Assembly: GCF_040054535.1 (NCBI RefSeq)
Contig: NC_090788.1
Coordinates: 488,501 to 552,500 of the forward strand
Length of the DNA: 64,000 nucleotides
Direction of reading: 5' to 3'
Source of the DNA: Antennarius striatus
Lineage: Eukaryota > Chordata > Actinopteri > Lophiiformes > Antennariidae
Positions 1 through 12,773 of the stretch are shown here, piece after piece. Every line of letters starts with the position of its first letter. Position 1 is the first letter of the stretch. The position numbers were made by a program, and so were the translations under genes. The notes below the pieces were generated by a model. That model searched no databases, was not told where the DNA came from, and worked only from the letters and a program-made list of their open reading frames with translations.

Positions 1-1220
1 CTGTCACGTCACGCCGCGACCGTTATTTATATTTATATTTATATTTAAATTTCTTTGACACGTCAACAAAAAATAAAAAGTTCGAATGAAAAAAACTTCG
101 TTTTAAAAAATGTGAACCGCCAGAACCAAATGTTTGGCATCGATCAAAAACATTAAGGATGTTGTTTATCGTTAAACAACAGCAACATTGGTGCATTCAT
201 GAACGTTCATTCACCCACCGGTTTAGCATGTTAGCATAGGTAGCGCTAACAAACCTGCATCCAGTGGAGAAAGGGTTAAAATTGTGTTTGTTCTACTGGT
301 GACGTCACAGGTGGAAAATCAAAAGGTTGGAGGTCACAGAACAATAAACTGTATTTAAACATTGGTTTAGCTGCAAGCATAGCTATTAGCATAGCAGCTA
401 AACCAATGGAAAGTCCCTGGACACAACTCATGATTTGGCAACATCTACCTCTAGTCGTCTGATTGATGCACATTTGATCAACGCTCAGACTCCTTTGTGA
501 TGCTCTAGTCTTTTGATCAAGGCTCAGACTCGTTTCTGGACCTCTGGTTGTCTAATTGACACTCATTTGATCAACGCTCAGACTTGTTTGTGGTTCTCTA
601 GTCTTTTGATCAACGCTCAGACTCATTGATCAAAAGTCTAGTTGTTTGATTGACGGTCGTTTGATTGATGCTCACACTCCAACACTCCCTACCAGAACGT
701 TTCCTCATCTTATTAAAAATCATTTTGTGGAAACAACAAAAGAGCACAGAGAAGATAATTAGCACCGAACGGCTGCGGCTAACGCTAGAGCGCGATGACG
801 CCACTGGAGACATGCTAGCTGATGCAGACATGCTAGCTGCCGGACACAACGACACACGGCCGTGACTGGACCGCAACACAACACATGCAAGACTGGTTTA
901 TACAGACGCGGTCTGTGATTGGTTGAACGTCATGTGACGATTCAAGTAACGGACGACCGACCTCGTCGTCCGACGGCCGTCGTACATTCAGAGACGCGAC
1001 GAGACGTCGATGATGGAGGGGGGGGGGCACGAGAAGATATGGCACTTAAAAAAAAGAACACAAGCTGCGACTTCCTGTCGCAGCTGATTGGTCAAAGTGG
1101 GTGGTCACATGGTGGGCGTGGTTTCTGTTGTTTCATGGCACAGGTTGTTGGCAGGACTTCCTCCTTGTCCGCTGAGTAAAGTGCAAAGGTTCCTCCGCCC
1201 AGGTAACACACACACACACA

Positions 1221-1281
<61 letters not shown>

Positions 1282-1289
1282 CAGAGTCC

Positions 1290-1672
1290 TGTCCCACAAA
1301 GCTGGATTAACCTAGCCAGGCTTCCTCCTACTTATCTGGCTTCACTTACCCAGACATCCACCCTCCAGATTTTCGGTCCCATAAAGCCGGCTATCAACTC
1401 ACTAATTCAATCCAGGCTTGTCCACTCTAGATCTGTGTGCGCTCACATAAAAAGGGCGGAGTTTGCTGCATGCGACCAATCACAAACATGCAACAAACCG
1501 GCCCGAGACGCATATTTCACAACGGAGGAGCAAACAATAATAATTAATAAATACGATCAATACAAATCAATAATCCAGCAAACAGCAACACAGCTGCAGC
1601 TGCCAAACGGAGCAAGGATCTCTGGGAAAACATGGCCGACTGCGTCAATGAGGAAGTTAGTGTCATTATAAT
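1290..1672 (+). pseudogene. Decayed Myb/SANT-like transposon protein fragment
   Basis: Translation of about 1510-1590 gives FTTEEQTIIINKYDQYKSII, typical of the Myb/SANT-like (MADF-type) DNA-binding proteins of fish PIF/Harbinger elements. After about 1580 the similarity continues in the next frame (KRSKDLWENMADCVNE, to about 1655), so one small indel breaks the ORF. The AT-rich, CA-repeat-flanked context and lack of a continuing exon favour a transposon relic. From family recall only. Confidence 0.45.
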
Positions 1673-2280
1673 ATTACTGCCCCACTATGACTGCACTTGT
1701 GTATCTGACTACAGTAACATGTGTGTGTTCATACATGTGTGTGTGAACCACATGTTTGGTTATGACATGTGATCGTAGCCCCGTGACTTTATGAACAGCT
1801 CTACGTACTGTGTTCTTCACAGGTTTTCAGCATCGCCAACACAATACATTAAAGTACCGATCAATCAATCAATCAATCAATCAATCCATGACTTACTGAA
1901 ACAAATCACTGATCAATGACATTCTATCTGTGTCTTGCTTGTAACCCGTCCAACGAGGGATTTCAGGACATCATAATAATTACCAACATCACTCAGAAAT
2001 ATATGAACTGTCTCAAAGACCCTCAGGTCAATGCACACTGTGTGGGGCTGTCAGCGCGGGGTTGGGGTGCGTTCCATTCCTGATGTGAGGCTCCAGCAGC
2101 TGACAGATGTAATGTAACCCCTCCCCCAAAACCTCTACCTTTCTACAGTCATTGTTCAGCCAATCCCACCGGATTACAGCCATCCCCAAATATTCTCTCT
2201 GCCTGAGCGCTCTGCACACAAGCTGTGACCCGAGATCCACCGGGTTCTCAGGGAACGGACGGCCCGTTTTCAGGAGAACC

Positions 2281-2760
2281 GATTGGTCAGTAGGTGGGGC
2301 TGTTATACCTGCTGAGCTCTGATTGGTCAGTAGGTGGGGCTGTTATACCTGCTGAGCTCTGATTGGTCAGTAGGTGGGGCTGTTATACCTGCTGAGCTCT
2401 GATTGGTCAGTAGGTGGGGCTGTTATACCTGCTGAGCTCTGATTGGTCAGTAGGTGGGGCTGTTATACCTGCTGAGCTCTGATTGGTCAGTAGGTGGGGC
2501 TGTTATACCTGCTCAGCTCTGATTGGTCAGTAGGTGGGGCTGTTATACCTGCTGAGCTCTGATTGGTCAGTAGGTGGGGCTGTTATACCTGCTGAGCTCT
2601 GATTGGTCAGTAGGTGGGGCTGTTATACCTGCTGAGCTCTGATTGGTCAGTGGGTGGGGCTGTTATACCTGCTGAGCTCTGATTGGTCAGTAGGTGGGGC
2701 TGTTCTACCTGCTGAGCTCTGATTGGTCAGTAGGTGGGGCTGTTCTACCTGCTGATCTTA
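2281..2760. repeat. Minisatellite, 40-bp unit, 12 copies
   Basis: Twelve head-to-tail copies starting every 40 bases, nearly identical. The unit carries GATTGG (inverted CCAAT box), GGTGGGGC and GAGCTC. It lies about 0.95 kb beyond the calpain-5 stop. Confidence 0.95.
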
Positions 2761-3707
2761 TCCTGAACTAACCCTAACCCTAATCTGGAGCAGGTTAGGT
2801 GTTCAGCATAGGTTACCGCGACAACGTAGCCCGATGGAAAGTCAAGTCAAGTCAGGTTAAACCTGAAGTTATCTGGCTAAGCCGTGATCCAGCTTTATGG
2901 TACAGGCCTCAGATCTGTGCCATCAGAAGCTCAGCTGCCGGTTCTCGGGCAGTGGCGCCGCCGTTAGCGGGGGGGCGTCGCTGTTAGTGGGTGATGTGAC
3001 ACAGGGGGAGCGGCCAAGGGGGACAAGAGGGGCCGGGTCGACTCCGATCCCATAATGCACTTGATTACGTCTCGATGAATCTTCGCACTGTGCTGGACAG
3101 GGTGGGGGACTAGCGCTCATTAGCGCCGGTCGCTAAGCTACAACCAGTCGGACGTGCGGCGCCAGTAAACAGTCTGCTGGGTGAAGACATGCGGTTTGGG
3201 TCGTCCGTAGCAACCGGCAAAAAGCATCCCTGGTAGGGGTGGGGGGGGGGCACAGGCTGGGGGGGTTAGCTGCTGATGGCTAGCATTTGTAGTTCACAGT
3301 AGGAGGTGCTGCATGCGCTCCAGAGCACCCTAATGATGATGATGATGATGATGATGGGGGGGGTAATTATCCAGAGTAACGTCATGTTGATATATAAAAC
3401 CACTAGCAGGTTCAGTGTCGCTTTAAGGAGGGGGGGTTATGCTAACGCTAACAATTAGCATGACCCCCTCCTCCTCCTCCTCCTCATGATGAAGGACACA
3501 CCCAGCCTTAAGGCAACACACAGCCCTTGGACGTTGGCACATGCACTGAGAGGGGCGGGGCCGACTGGAGCTGAGGGGCGGGGTCGATGAGCTGAGGGGT
3601 GGGGCTTAACCCAACAAACGCAAAAGTAAACAAAAACAGGAACCAAAAGAGGCAAAGAGAGATGAAGAGGAGGTGACGATGAGGAGGTGATGAGGGGCCC
3701 CTGGGGG

Positions 3708-6700
3708 TCAGATGTGGGTCAGCGTGGTGGACGTGATGAGGCGCACAGTGAGCGTGCCCGGCAGGTCGTTGTCGTGGCGACTGCCCCGGTCCCTCAGGTG
3801 GAGGGTGTGCTGCTCCTGCCTCTCGCTGGGGTCGCTCAGCAGCACCACCTGCCCCAGGAAGGAGTCCACGATCATGTTCTTGTTGTAGACCTGGGGAGGG
3901 AGAGGAGGAGGAGGTCCAGAGCAGAGCTGATGGACAGACCCGGGTCTGGGCCTGGGGGGCCCCTCACCTCGATGTGGACCCCCTCCTTGGGCTTCTTGCG
4001 GTAGAACAGTCCTTTGACGTCAAAGTTGGGGCAGCGGGTCTCCCTGTGGACGGGGGAGCGCACCTTCTCCCCCTCACAGCTGATGATGACGTAGGGATCC
4101 ACACCTGGGGGGGGAGACGGGTAAGAAGGCTCAATGGGGAGGGGGGTGTTCCTGAATGAATACGATACAGCTAGTCCTCAACATACAAGCGCGCTTCACC
4201 AGATCTGACTATCACCCTGCAGTTCCCCTTCCTGCCACAACCCCCAGGGGGGCAGCACCTCTGTGTTCACGCAGCTCTAACACTCGCCCCCCCCCCCATG
4301 TTGTTTGTTATTGTCTCTGTTAGCATCTCAGAGCGTCAGGCTTCTGAGATGCTAACTGTTTATGGTGATGCTAAAGCTAAAGCTAGTGAAGATAGTAGTT
4401 GTGGTGAGCATCTCTGATGACAACTCTGACTCTGACCACAATAACTCCTCCCCCTTCACTCTAAACCTAAGCTACATGCTACATGCTACGTGTTGTTTTA
4501 ATGTCCTGGAATTGTTTCTGGTCAGTCTGAGGGAATAGAACTTAGTATAGTATAGTATGATGATATATACTTAGTATAATGACATTACTGTAGTATTTAC
4601 AGTAGTAATGACATTACTGTAGTATTTACAGTATATTGACATTACTTTAGTATTTACAGTAGTACTGTCATTACTTTAGTACGGTATTTACAGTATAATG
4701 ACATTACTGTAGTATTTACAGTATAATGACATTACTTTAGTATTTACAGTATAATGACATTACTTTAGTATTTACAGTAGTAATGACATTACTTTAGTAT
4801 TTACAGTATAATGACATTACTTTAGTATTTACAGTAGTAATGACATTACTGTAGTATTTACAGTAGTAATGACATTACTGTAGTATTTACAGTAGTAATG
4901 ACATTACTTTAGTATTTACAGTATAATGACATTACTGTAGTATTTACAGTATAATGACATTACTTTAGTATTTACAGTATAATGACATTACTTTAGTACG
5001 GTATTTACAGTATAATGACATTACTTTAGTATTTACAGTAGTAATGACATTACTGTAGTATTTACAGTAGTAATGACATTATTGTAGTATTTACAGTAGT
5101 AATGACATTACTTTAGTACGGTATTTACAGTATAATGACATTACTGTAGTATTTACAGTATAATGACATTACTGTAGTATTTACAGTATATTGACATTAC
5201 TTTAGTATTTACAGTAGTACTGACATTACTTTAGTACGGTATTTACAGTATAATGACATTACTTTAGTATTTACAGTATAATGACATTACTTTAGTATTT
5301 ACAGTAGTAATGACATTACTTTAGCATTTACAGTATAATGACATTACTGTAGTATTTACAGTATAATGACATTACTGTAGTATTTACAGTAGTAATGACA
5401 TTACTGTAGTATTTACAGTATAATGACATTACTGTAGTATTTACAGTAGTAATGACATTACTGTAGTATTTACAGTATAATGACATTACTTTAGTATTTA
5501 CAGTAGTAATGACATTATTGTAGTATTTACAGTAGTAATGACATTACTTTAGTACGGTATTTACAGTATAATGACATTACTGTAGTATTTACAGTATAAT
5601 GACATTACTGTAGTATTTACAGTATATTGACATTACTTTAGTATTTACAGTAGTAATGACATTACTTTAGTATTTACAGTATAATGACATTACTGTAGTA
5701 TTTACAGTAGTAATGACATTACTGTAGTATTCACAGTAGTAATGACATTACTTTAGTATTTACAGTATAATGACATGACTGTAGTATTTACAGTATAATG
5801 ACATTACTGTAGTATTTACAGTAGTAATGACATTACTGTAGTATTTACAGTATAATGACATTACTTTAGTATTTACAGTAGTAATGACATTATTGTAGTA
5901 TTTACAGTAGTAATGACATTACTTTAGTACGGTATTTACAGTATAATGACATTACTGTAGTATTTACAGTATAATGACATTACTGTAGTATTTACAGTAT
6001 ATTGACATTACTTTAGTATTTACAGTAGTACTGACATTACTTTAGTACGGTATTTACAGTATAATGACATTACTTTAGTATTTACAGTATAATGACATTA
6101 CTTTAGTATTTATAGTATAATGACATTAGTTTAGTATTTACAGTAGTAATGACATTACTTTAGTATTTACAGTATAATGACATTACTGTAGTATTTACAG
6201 TAGTAATGACATTACTTTAGTATTTACAGTATAATGACATTACTGTAGTATTTACAGTAGTAATGACATTACTGTAGTATTTACAGTATAATGACATTAC
6301 TCTAGTATTTACAGTATAATGACATTACTGTAGTATTTACAGTAGTAATGACATTACTGTAGTATTTACAGTAGTAATGACATTACTTTAGTATTTACAG
6401 TATAATGACATTACTGTAGTATTTACAGTAGTAATGACATTACTGTAGTATTTACAGTATAATGACATTACTCTAGTATTTACAGTATAATGACATTACT
6501 GTAGTATTTACAGTAGTAATGACATTACTGTAGTATTTACAGTAGTAATGACATTTAAATGACCTCTGATGGAGATCATAGAGTTATTTTAATTCATTCT
6601 GACTTACACCCTCTGGAGCCCTTGTTTGTATGTTGAGGACTAGCGGTACCTCTATGGGGGGGCCCACCTCCGTTGGAGTCCTGTCCCTGCAGCCCGTCGG

Positions 6701-9700
6701 CATTCAGGACGTGGACCTGAGTGACCAGCTGGGGGTACCCACACATCCCCGTCCAGCAGGTCTGAGGCGGCTCGTCGAGGCTCAGCTCCCTGGGGGGCAG
6801 AGGGGGTGGGGTTAACACCAGCGGGGCGGGTCTAGAACAGTCCTGACGTACTTGCAGTCTGAAGGCACATCGGTGAAGACGCGCAGCAGGAAGTCTCCCT
6901 GCTGGCCGGGGTCGAAGGTCGTGGGGATGATGACGTAGCGCCCCTCCCTCAGCTCCTGGCGCAGGAAGACGCAGCGTGAGTTGATGTAGATGGAGCCCGC
7001 CACCTTCTGCTGGGCCGAGTGCATGCGGTACTTCCTGTTCAGCTCCACCTGCGGGACGGGGGGGGTATTAGCGTGAGCCCATGGGGTGGGGGGGGCCACG
7101 GCGCGCTCCTACCCGGTGGATGTCGAAGCCGATGGCGAGGTTCTCCCCCTTGCCCTCGGTGGGCGTGGCCCGGCGCTCCTTCTGCTGCAGGCAGATCAGA
7201 ACCTCGTCCTCCACCTTCTTCACATCGAACACGTACTGGAAGACACACACACCCGTCCAACAGGGCTCCGCCCACAAGCCGCTCATCGCACACCAGAGCC
7301 ACGCCCACCTGGGGGTTCTGCAGGAAGCTGTTCTTGTGGTTGATGCACCCCCCCGAGCGGTTGCGGAGGGGGTCCTGGCGGGGGACCCAGGAGCCCCGCA
7401 TCACCTCCTCCTCCCAGGTCTTGTGGATGCTCAGGTAGGAGGTGTTGATGAGGCGGCAGAGGATCAGGTCCGTGAAGTACTGGCAGAAGTCATCGAAGGT
7501 CATCCTGGGGGGGCCGGGGGTGTGATCAATATCAATCAATCAATGTCCACTCAGATTTATGCAACAGCAACACTTTGATCATCATTCAGCTTCTAGGGTT
7601 CTTGTTCCTCAAGCAGCCAATCAGACGAGAGCTCCCAGCATGCATCACACTGATGGATCAATAACCCTGTATCGGTTCCGTTATCGGTTCTCACCAGAAC
7701 TCGCCGTCGTCCTGGACGGTCACGCCCAGCTTCTCTCTCTCACTCTTGCTCACCTTGTTCCACTCCTCTGAGCTGTGGGGGGGAAAGGGGGGTGAGCGCC
7801 TGAGACTCCTTCATGCTGATTGGTCGATCAGGTCAGTTTGTCAAACAGTGCGTTGGCCACTCCTCCATCAGTTGTTGAGGGTTGTGTTGCTATGGCAACC
7901 ACAGATCACATGTTTAAATGCATCTCTGTGTTTACAGGTTTACAGCTAATGCTAACCAGGCTAGCCTGCAGCTAACGGCTAACGTTTCTGTGGACCCACT
8001 GGACTGATGACTGTTAACTAGTCTGTTAACTACCAGTGAGCATCATCGTCACTTTAGTTAAGCTGAACGGTGGTAGTTTAGTTAGTTTAAACCGGTGTTA
8101 GTTAAACCACTATTAGTTAAACCAGTGTTAGTTAAACCACTATTAGTTAAACCAGTGTTAGGTTAGTTAGTTTAAACTGGTGTTAAACCGCTATTAGTTA
8201 AACCAGTGTTAGTTAAACCACTATTAGTTAAACCAGTGTTAGGTTAGTTAGTTTAAACTGGTGTTAGTTAAACCGCTATTAGTTAAACCAGTGTTAGTTA
8301 AACCACTATTAGTTAAACCAGTGTTAGGTTAGTTAGTTTAAACTGGTGTTAGTTAAACCAGTATTAGTTAAACCGGTGTTAAACCGGTGTTCGTTTAGTT
8401 AGTTTACACTGGTGTTAGTGAAACCGCTATTAGTTAAACCAGTGTTAGTTAAACTGATGTTAGTTTAGTTAGTTTAATCCAGTGTTAGTTTAAACTAGTG
8501 TTAGTTAAACCGGTGTTAGCTAAACCGCTATTAGTTAAACCAGTGTTAGTTAAACCAGTGTTAGTTTAGTTAGTTTAAACTGGTGTTAGTTAAACCAGTG
8601 TTAGTTTAGTTAGTTTAAACTGGTGTTAGTTAAACCAGTATTAGTTAAACCAGTGTTAGTTAAACCAGTGTTAGTTTAGTTAGTTTAAACTGGTGTTAGT
8701 TAAACCAGTTTTAGTTAAGCCGGTGTTAGTTAAACCAGCGTTAGCGTGAAGCTAGTCGTTGGTTCTTGTCAGGTCGTTTCCTGTCGTTTACCAGCTGATC
8801 ACTGATCAATTGTCTGGTTTAACTGGTCATCAATCAATAATTCAGCAGCGACTGATTGAAGAGGAAGACACGCTTTAATAACATCTGTCTCAGGGCGATC
8901 AATAATTCAGAGGGGTGGGGGTGGGGGGGGCTGATTTAAAACCACCAGATTCAGCTGAGCTGCACTGGTTCATACTGGTTTAAACTAGTTTATTCTGGTT
9001 TACACTGGTTTGTTCTAATTTATACTGGTTTATTCTGGTTTATACCAGTTCTGGTTTATACTGGTTTTAACTGGTTTATACTGGTTTTAACTGGTTTATA
9101 CTGGTTTTAACTGGTTTATACTGGTTTATACTGGTTTTAACTGGTTTATACTGGTTTGTACAGGTTTTAACTGGTTTATACTGGTTTTAATTGGTTTATA
9201 CTGGTTTGTACAGGTTTTAACTGGTTTATACTGGTTTTAACTGGTTTATACTGGTTTGTACAGGTTTTAACTGGTTTATACTGGTTTTAATTGGTTTATA
9301 CTGGTTTGTACAGGTTTTAACTGGTTTATACTGGTTTTAACTGGTTTATACTGGTTTGTACAGGTTTTAGCTGGTTTATACTGGTTTTAACTGGTTTATA
9401 CTGGTTTGTACAGGTTTTAACTGGTTTATACTGGTTTTAACTGGTTTATACTGGTTTGTACAGGTTTTAACTGGTTTATACTGGTTTTAACTGGTTTATA
9501 CTGGTTTGTACAGGTTTTAACTGGTTTATACTGGTTTTAACTGGTTTATACTGGTTTGTACAGGTTTTAACTGGTTTATACTGGTTTGTACAGGTTTGGC
9601 GGAAGCTCTGCTGTAGCTCCTTGCCCACCCTAACCAAAGGGCCCCTGCGGGTACCTGTGGCTCTAGGGGCCCCTGCGGGTACCTGTGGCTCCAGGGGCCC

Positions 9701-12285
9701 CTGCGGGTACCTGTGGCTCCAGGGGCCCCTGCAGGTACCTGTGGCTCCAGGGGCCCCTGCGGGTACCTGTGGCTCCAGGGGCCCCTGCGGGTACCTGTGG
9801 CTCCAGGGGCCCCTGCGGGTACCTGTGGCTCCAGGGGCCCCTGCGGGTACCTGTGGCTCCAGGGGCCCCTGCGGGTACCTGTCGCTCCAGGGGCCGCTCC
9901 ACTCCTTCTCGCCCCAGGGGTTCCTCATGCGGATCATGTGCAGCCTCTCGGACTTGAAGAACGCCAGCAGGCCGTGTCCCAGCCGCACCTTCCTGACGTC
10001 CGTCACCGCGTAGGCGTGGCCTTTCACCAGACCGCAGTCCAGCCGCGCCTCCATGTCCTCCACCGTCGTCGCCTAGGAAACGGGAACCAACAGTCAGACA
10101 CACGGGGCCGGTACCGGTCAGGTGACAACAGGGAGCAGTTACACACCAGCGGGGAGGGGCTTCTGCTGAGACGCCACAAGCCCTTCTCCTTTGGGAGGGA
10201 GCGCCGGCGTCTGGAGACGTGAGCACCACAAGCCCCTCCCCTTGGCGTCTGAGACGTGAGAGCCACAAGCCCCTCCCCTCAGCGTCTGGAGACATGAGTT
10301 GTTGTCGTGTTGGATTACAACGCCGTTAATCTGGAGCTCTCATCCGATTTAGCAGCGATGACATCATCTCTGAGCTCTGTGATTGGATGCGACCGGAGTC
10401 ACAGCCAAACACCAATCAGAGTCCCCCCAGAGCCGTGACATCACCGCTAAACAACAACAGTCGATGACATCATCATCTGAACAACCATCAAGACATCATC
10501 ACCTGAACAGAGGTGGTTCAATGGTGTAAGCCCCGCCCCCGGCGGTCCCGTAGGGGCGGGGCTCTCCCCCTGGGGGCGGGGTCTCACCCTGATGGAGCAG
10601 CTGATCAGCCCGTCCCTGTTGTGGACCTTGAGGACCCGTTCGAACAGCTGGCCCCGGGCCCCCTCGTCGGTGGCCATCTGGCCCTCCAGCAGGTCCACGG
10701 GCTCGGACACGCCCCCCGTGAAGTCCACCAGCGCGTCCGCCGTGTTCCCCCCGTCCAGAGCCTCGTAGCAGCCGTACACCCTGCAGACGCAACGCCATTG
10801 GTCCACATGAGGCACACGCTTTCGGGGTGGGGTTAGGGGTCACAGGGTCAGGGGTTACAGGGTTAGGGGTCATGGGGTCAGGGGTCGGGCTCAGCCCTAC
10901 TTGGCGTAGGCCTTCTCCACCATGGCGCTCCAGAACTCGCTGCTGTCGCTGGAGTGGCAGTACACCAGCTGGTTGTCCACGGTGGGCAGCCGGTCGTCGA
11001 TCACCACGTCCACCCACTCCCCGAAGCGCCAGAAGCGGAAGTGGAAGATGCCGGCGTAGGAGTCGGGCTTCTCCGCGTCCCACTCCTGCTCCTTCCAATC
11101 AGGGATGACCTGCAGGGGGAGGAGCTACAAGTGAGCTAACCTGCATCACAAAGAAACCAAGCCTCCTGGGGGGGCGCCGTGACTCCACCCGTGGGACGAA
11201 CGCGCCCCCGAGACCCGGCGCTCCGGTCCGGATGCTAACGTGAGACAAACAAGCGTCCCTGAAGGCGCCGTGGTAACCGCCGCCGTTGGCTGCTGCCTAG
11301 CGCCTCGCGGCTCCGCCCCCTCCCCCCCACGTCAACTCAGCCTCGGAGCCTCGGAGTGGAGCAGACGCCGCTGACGGTCGACGCCCCAGCATGTCTGGCG
11401 AGCTGCAGCTGGCGTTCCGCCCCGACGCGCAGCTGACGGAGGTGATGCGTCTGCGCGTGCAGTCGCTGCAGCAGCGCGGCGCGCGGCGGCAGGACGGCGA
11501 GCGGCTGCTGCTGCCCCACGAGGCCGTGTACCGCCTGGACTTCCCCACGCCGGCGCTGCGCTTCTCGCGCTGGTCGGTGCGTCTGGCCCAGGTGGGGCGC
11601 CTCACCGTCACCGCCACCTCGCAGCTGTGGACGCCCGACCTCACCCACCTGATGACGCGCCAGCTGCTGGAGCCCGCCGGCACCTTCTGGAGGGCGGCGG
11701 GCGACGGCGGCAACGCCCCCGTCCGCTGCTACGACGCCGACGCCCACGAGTTCGGGGAGAGGATCGCCGAGCTGGCGGCGGTGAGGAAGGTGATGTACTT
11801 CCTGTTCGCGTTCGCCGAAGGCTGCAGCCCCGAGACGGTGGACGCCGCCATCGCCTTCACCGCCGACGGGGGGGACGGGGGGGACGGGGGGCGGGCCTAA
11901 GGGAGCCCCGAGTGTCGACTGGATGATGTCACCTCAGAGACCCCCATCCCCCCTGAGCCCCCCCCGCTTTTCCAGAAGGAACTCTTTGATCGGAGCGACT
12001 CGTCCGCTTCCTGTTTGTGTTTACCTGTTCAAGAATGTAAACATCAATAAAGATCAAACCACCGGCATGTTGTTTGTTGTTTGTTGTTTGTTGTGCTGTT
12101 TGTTGTTTGTTGTGCTGTTTGTTGTTTGTTGTGCTGTTTGTTGTTTGTTGTGCTGTTAGTTGTTTGTTATTATTGTGTTATTGTTATTGTTTTGTTGTTG
12201 AGTTGTTAGGGTTGTGTTGTTTGACAAACAGTCGTCCTGAAGGGTTTAGAGGAAGTAAATCCCACAAGAGAGAATGGATGGAGAC

Positions 12286-12373
<88 letters not shown>

Positions 12374-12438
12374 TGTGTGTCTATGTGTGTGTGTGTGTGT
12401 GTCTATGTGTGTCTGTCTGTGTGTGTGTGTGTGTGTGT

Positions 12439-12509
<71 letters not shown>

Positions 12510-12564
12510 TATGTGTGTGTGTGTGTGTGTCTGTGTCTGTGTCTGTGTGTGTGTGTGTGTGTGT

Positions 12565-12607
<43 letters not shown>

Positions 12608-12624
12608 TGTGTGTCTGTGTGTGT

Positions 12625-12707
<83 letters not shown>

Positions 12708-12730
12708 TGTGTGTCTGTGTGTGTGTGTGT

Positions 12731-12773
<43 letters not shown>

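Larger units (their letters stand above)
1..3707. other. Region left of calpain-5: no intact gene
   Basis: Apart from the Myb/SANT-like relic and repeats listed separately, nothing coding is supported. 474-672 has an imperfect, roughly 50-bp repeat built on GATCAACGCTCAGACTC; 1208-1276 is (CA)n, 1859-1887 (TCAA)n and 3332-3355 (GAT)n. The part next to 3707 should hold the calpain-5 3' UTR (minus), but I saw no clear AATAAA for it. Confidence 0.6.

Noticed and set aside
2281-2760. CRISPR-like regular repeats
   Set aside because: Contiguous tandem copies without unique spacers, in a vertebrate genome with spliced genes.
2767-2784. TAACCCTAACCCTAA, telomere-like
   Set aside because: Only about three units; too short to call an interstitial telomeric block.
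11161-11176. Possible Olf/EBF site (CCTCCTGGGG) upstream of OMP
   Set aside because: Only a partial match to the consensus; not distinguishable from GC-rich background.
11297-11747. Antisense frames over OMP
   Set aside because: Consequence of strong GC-ending codons in OMP; no family resemblance.
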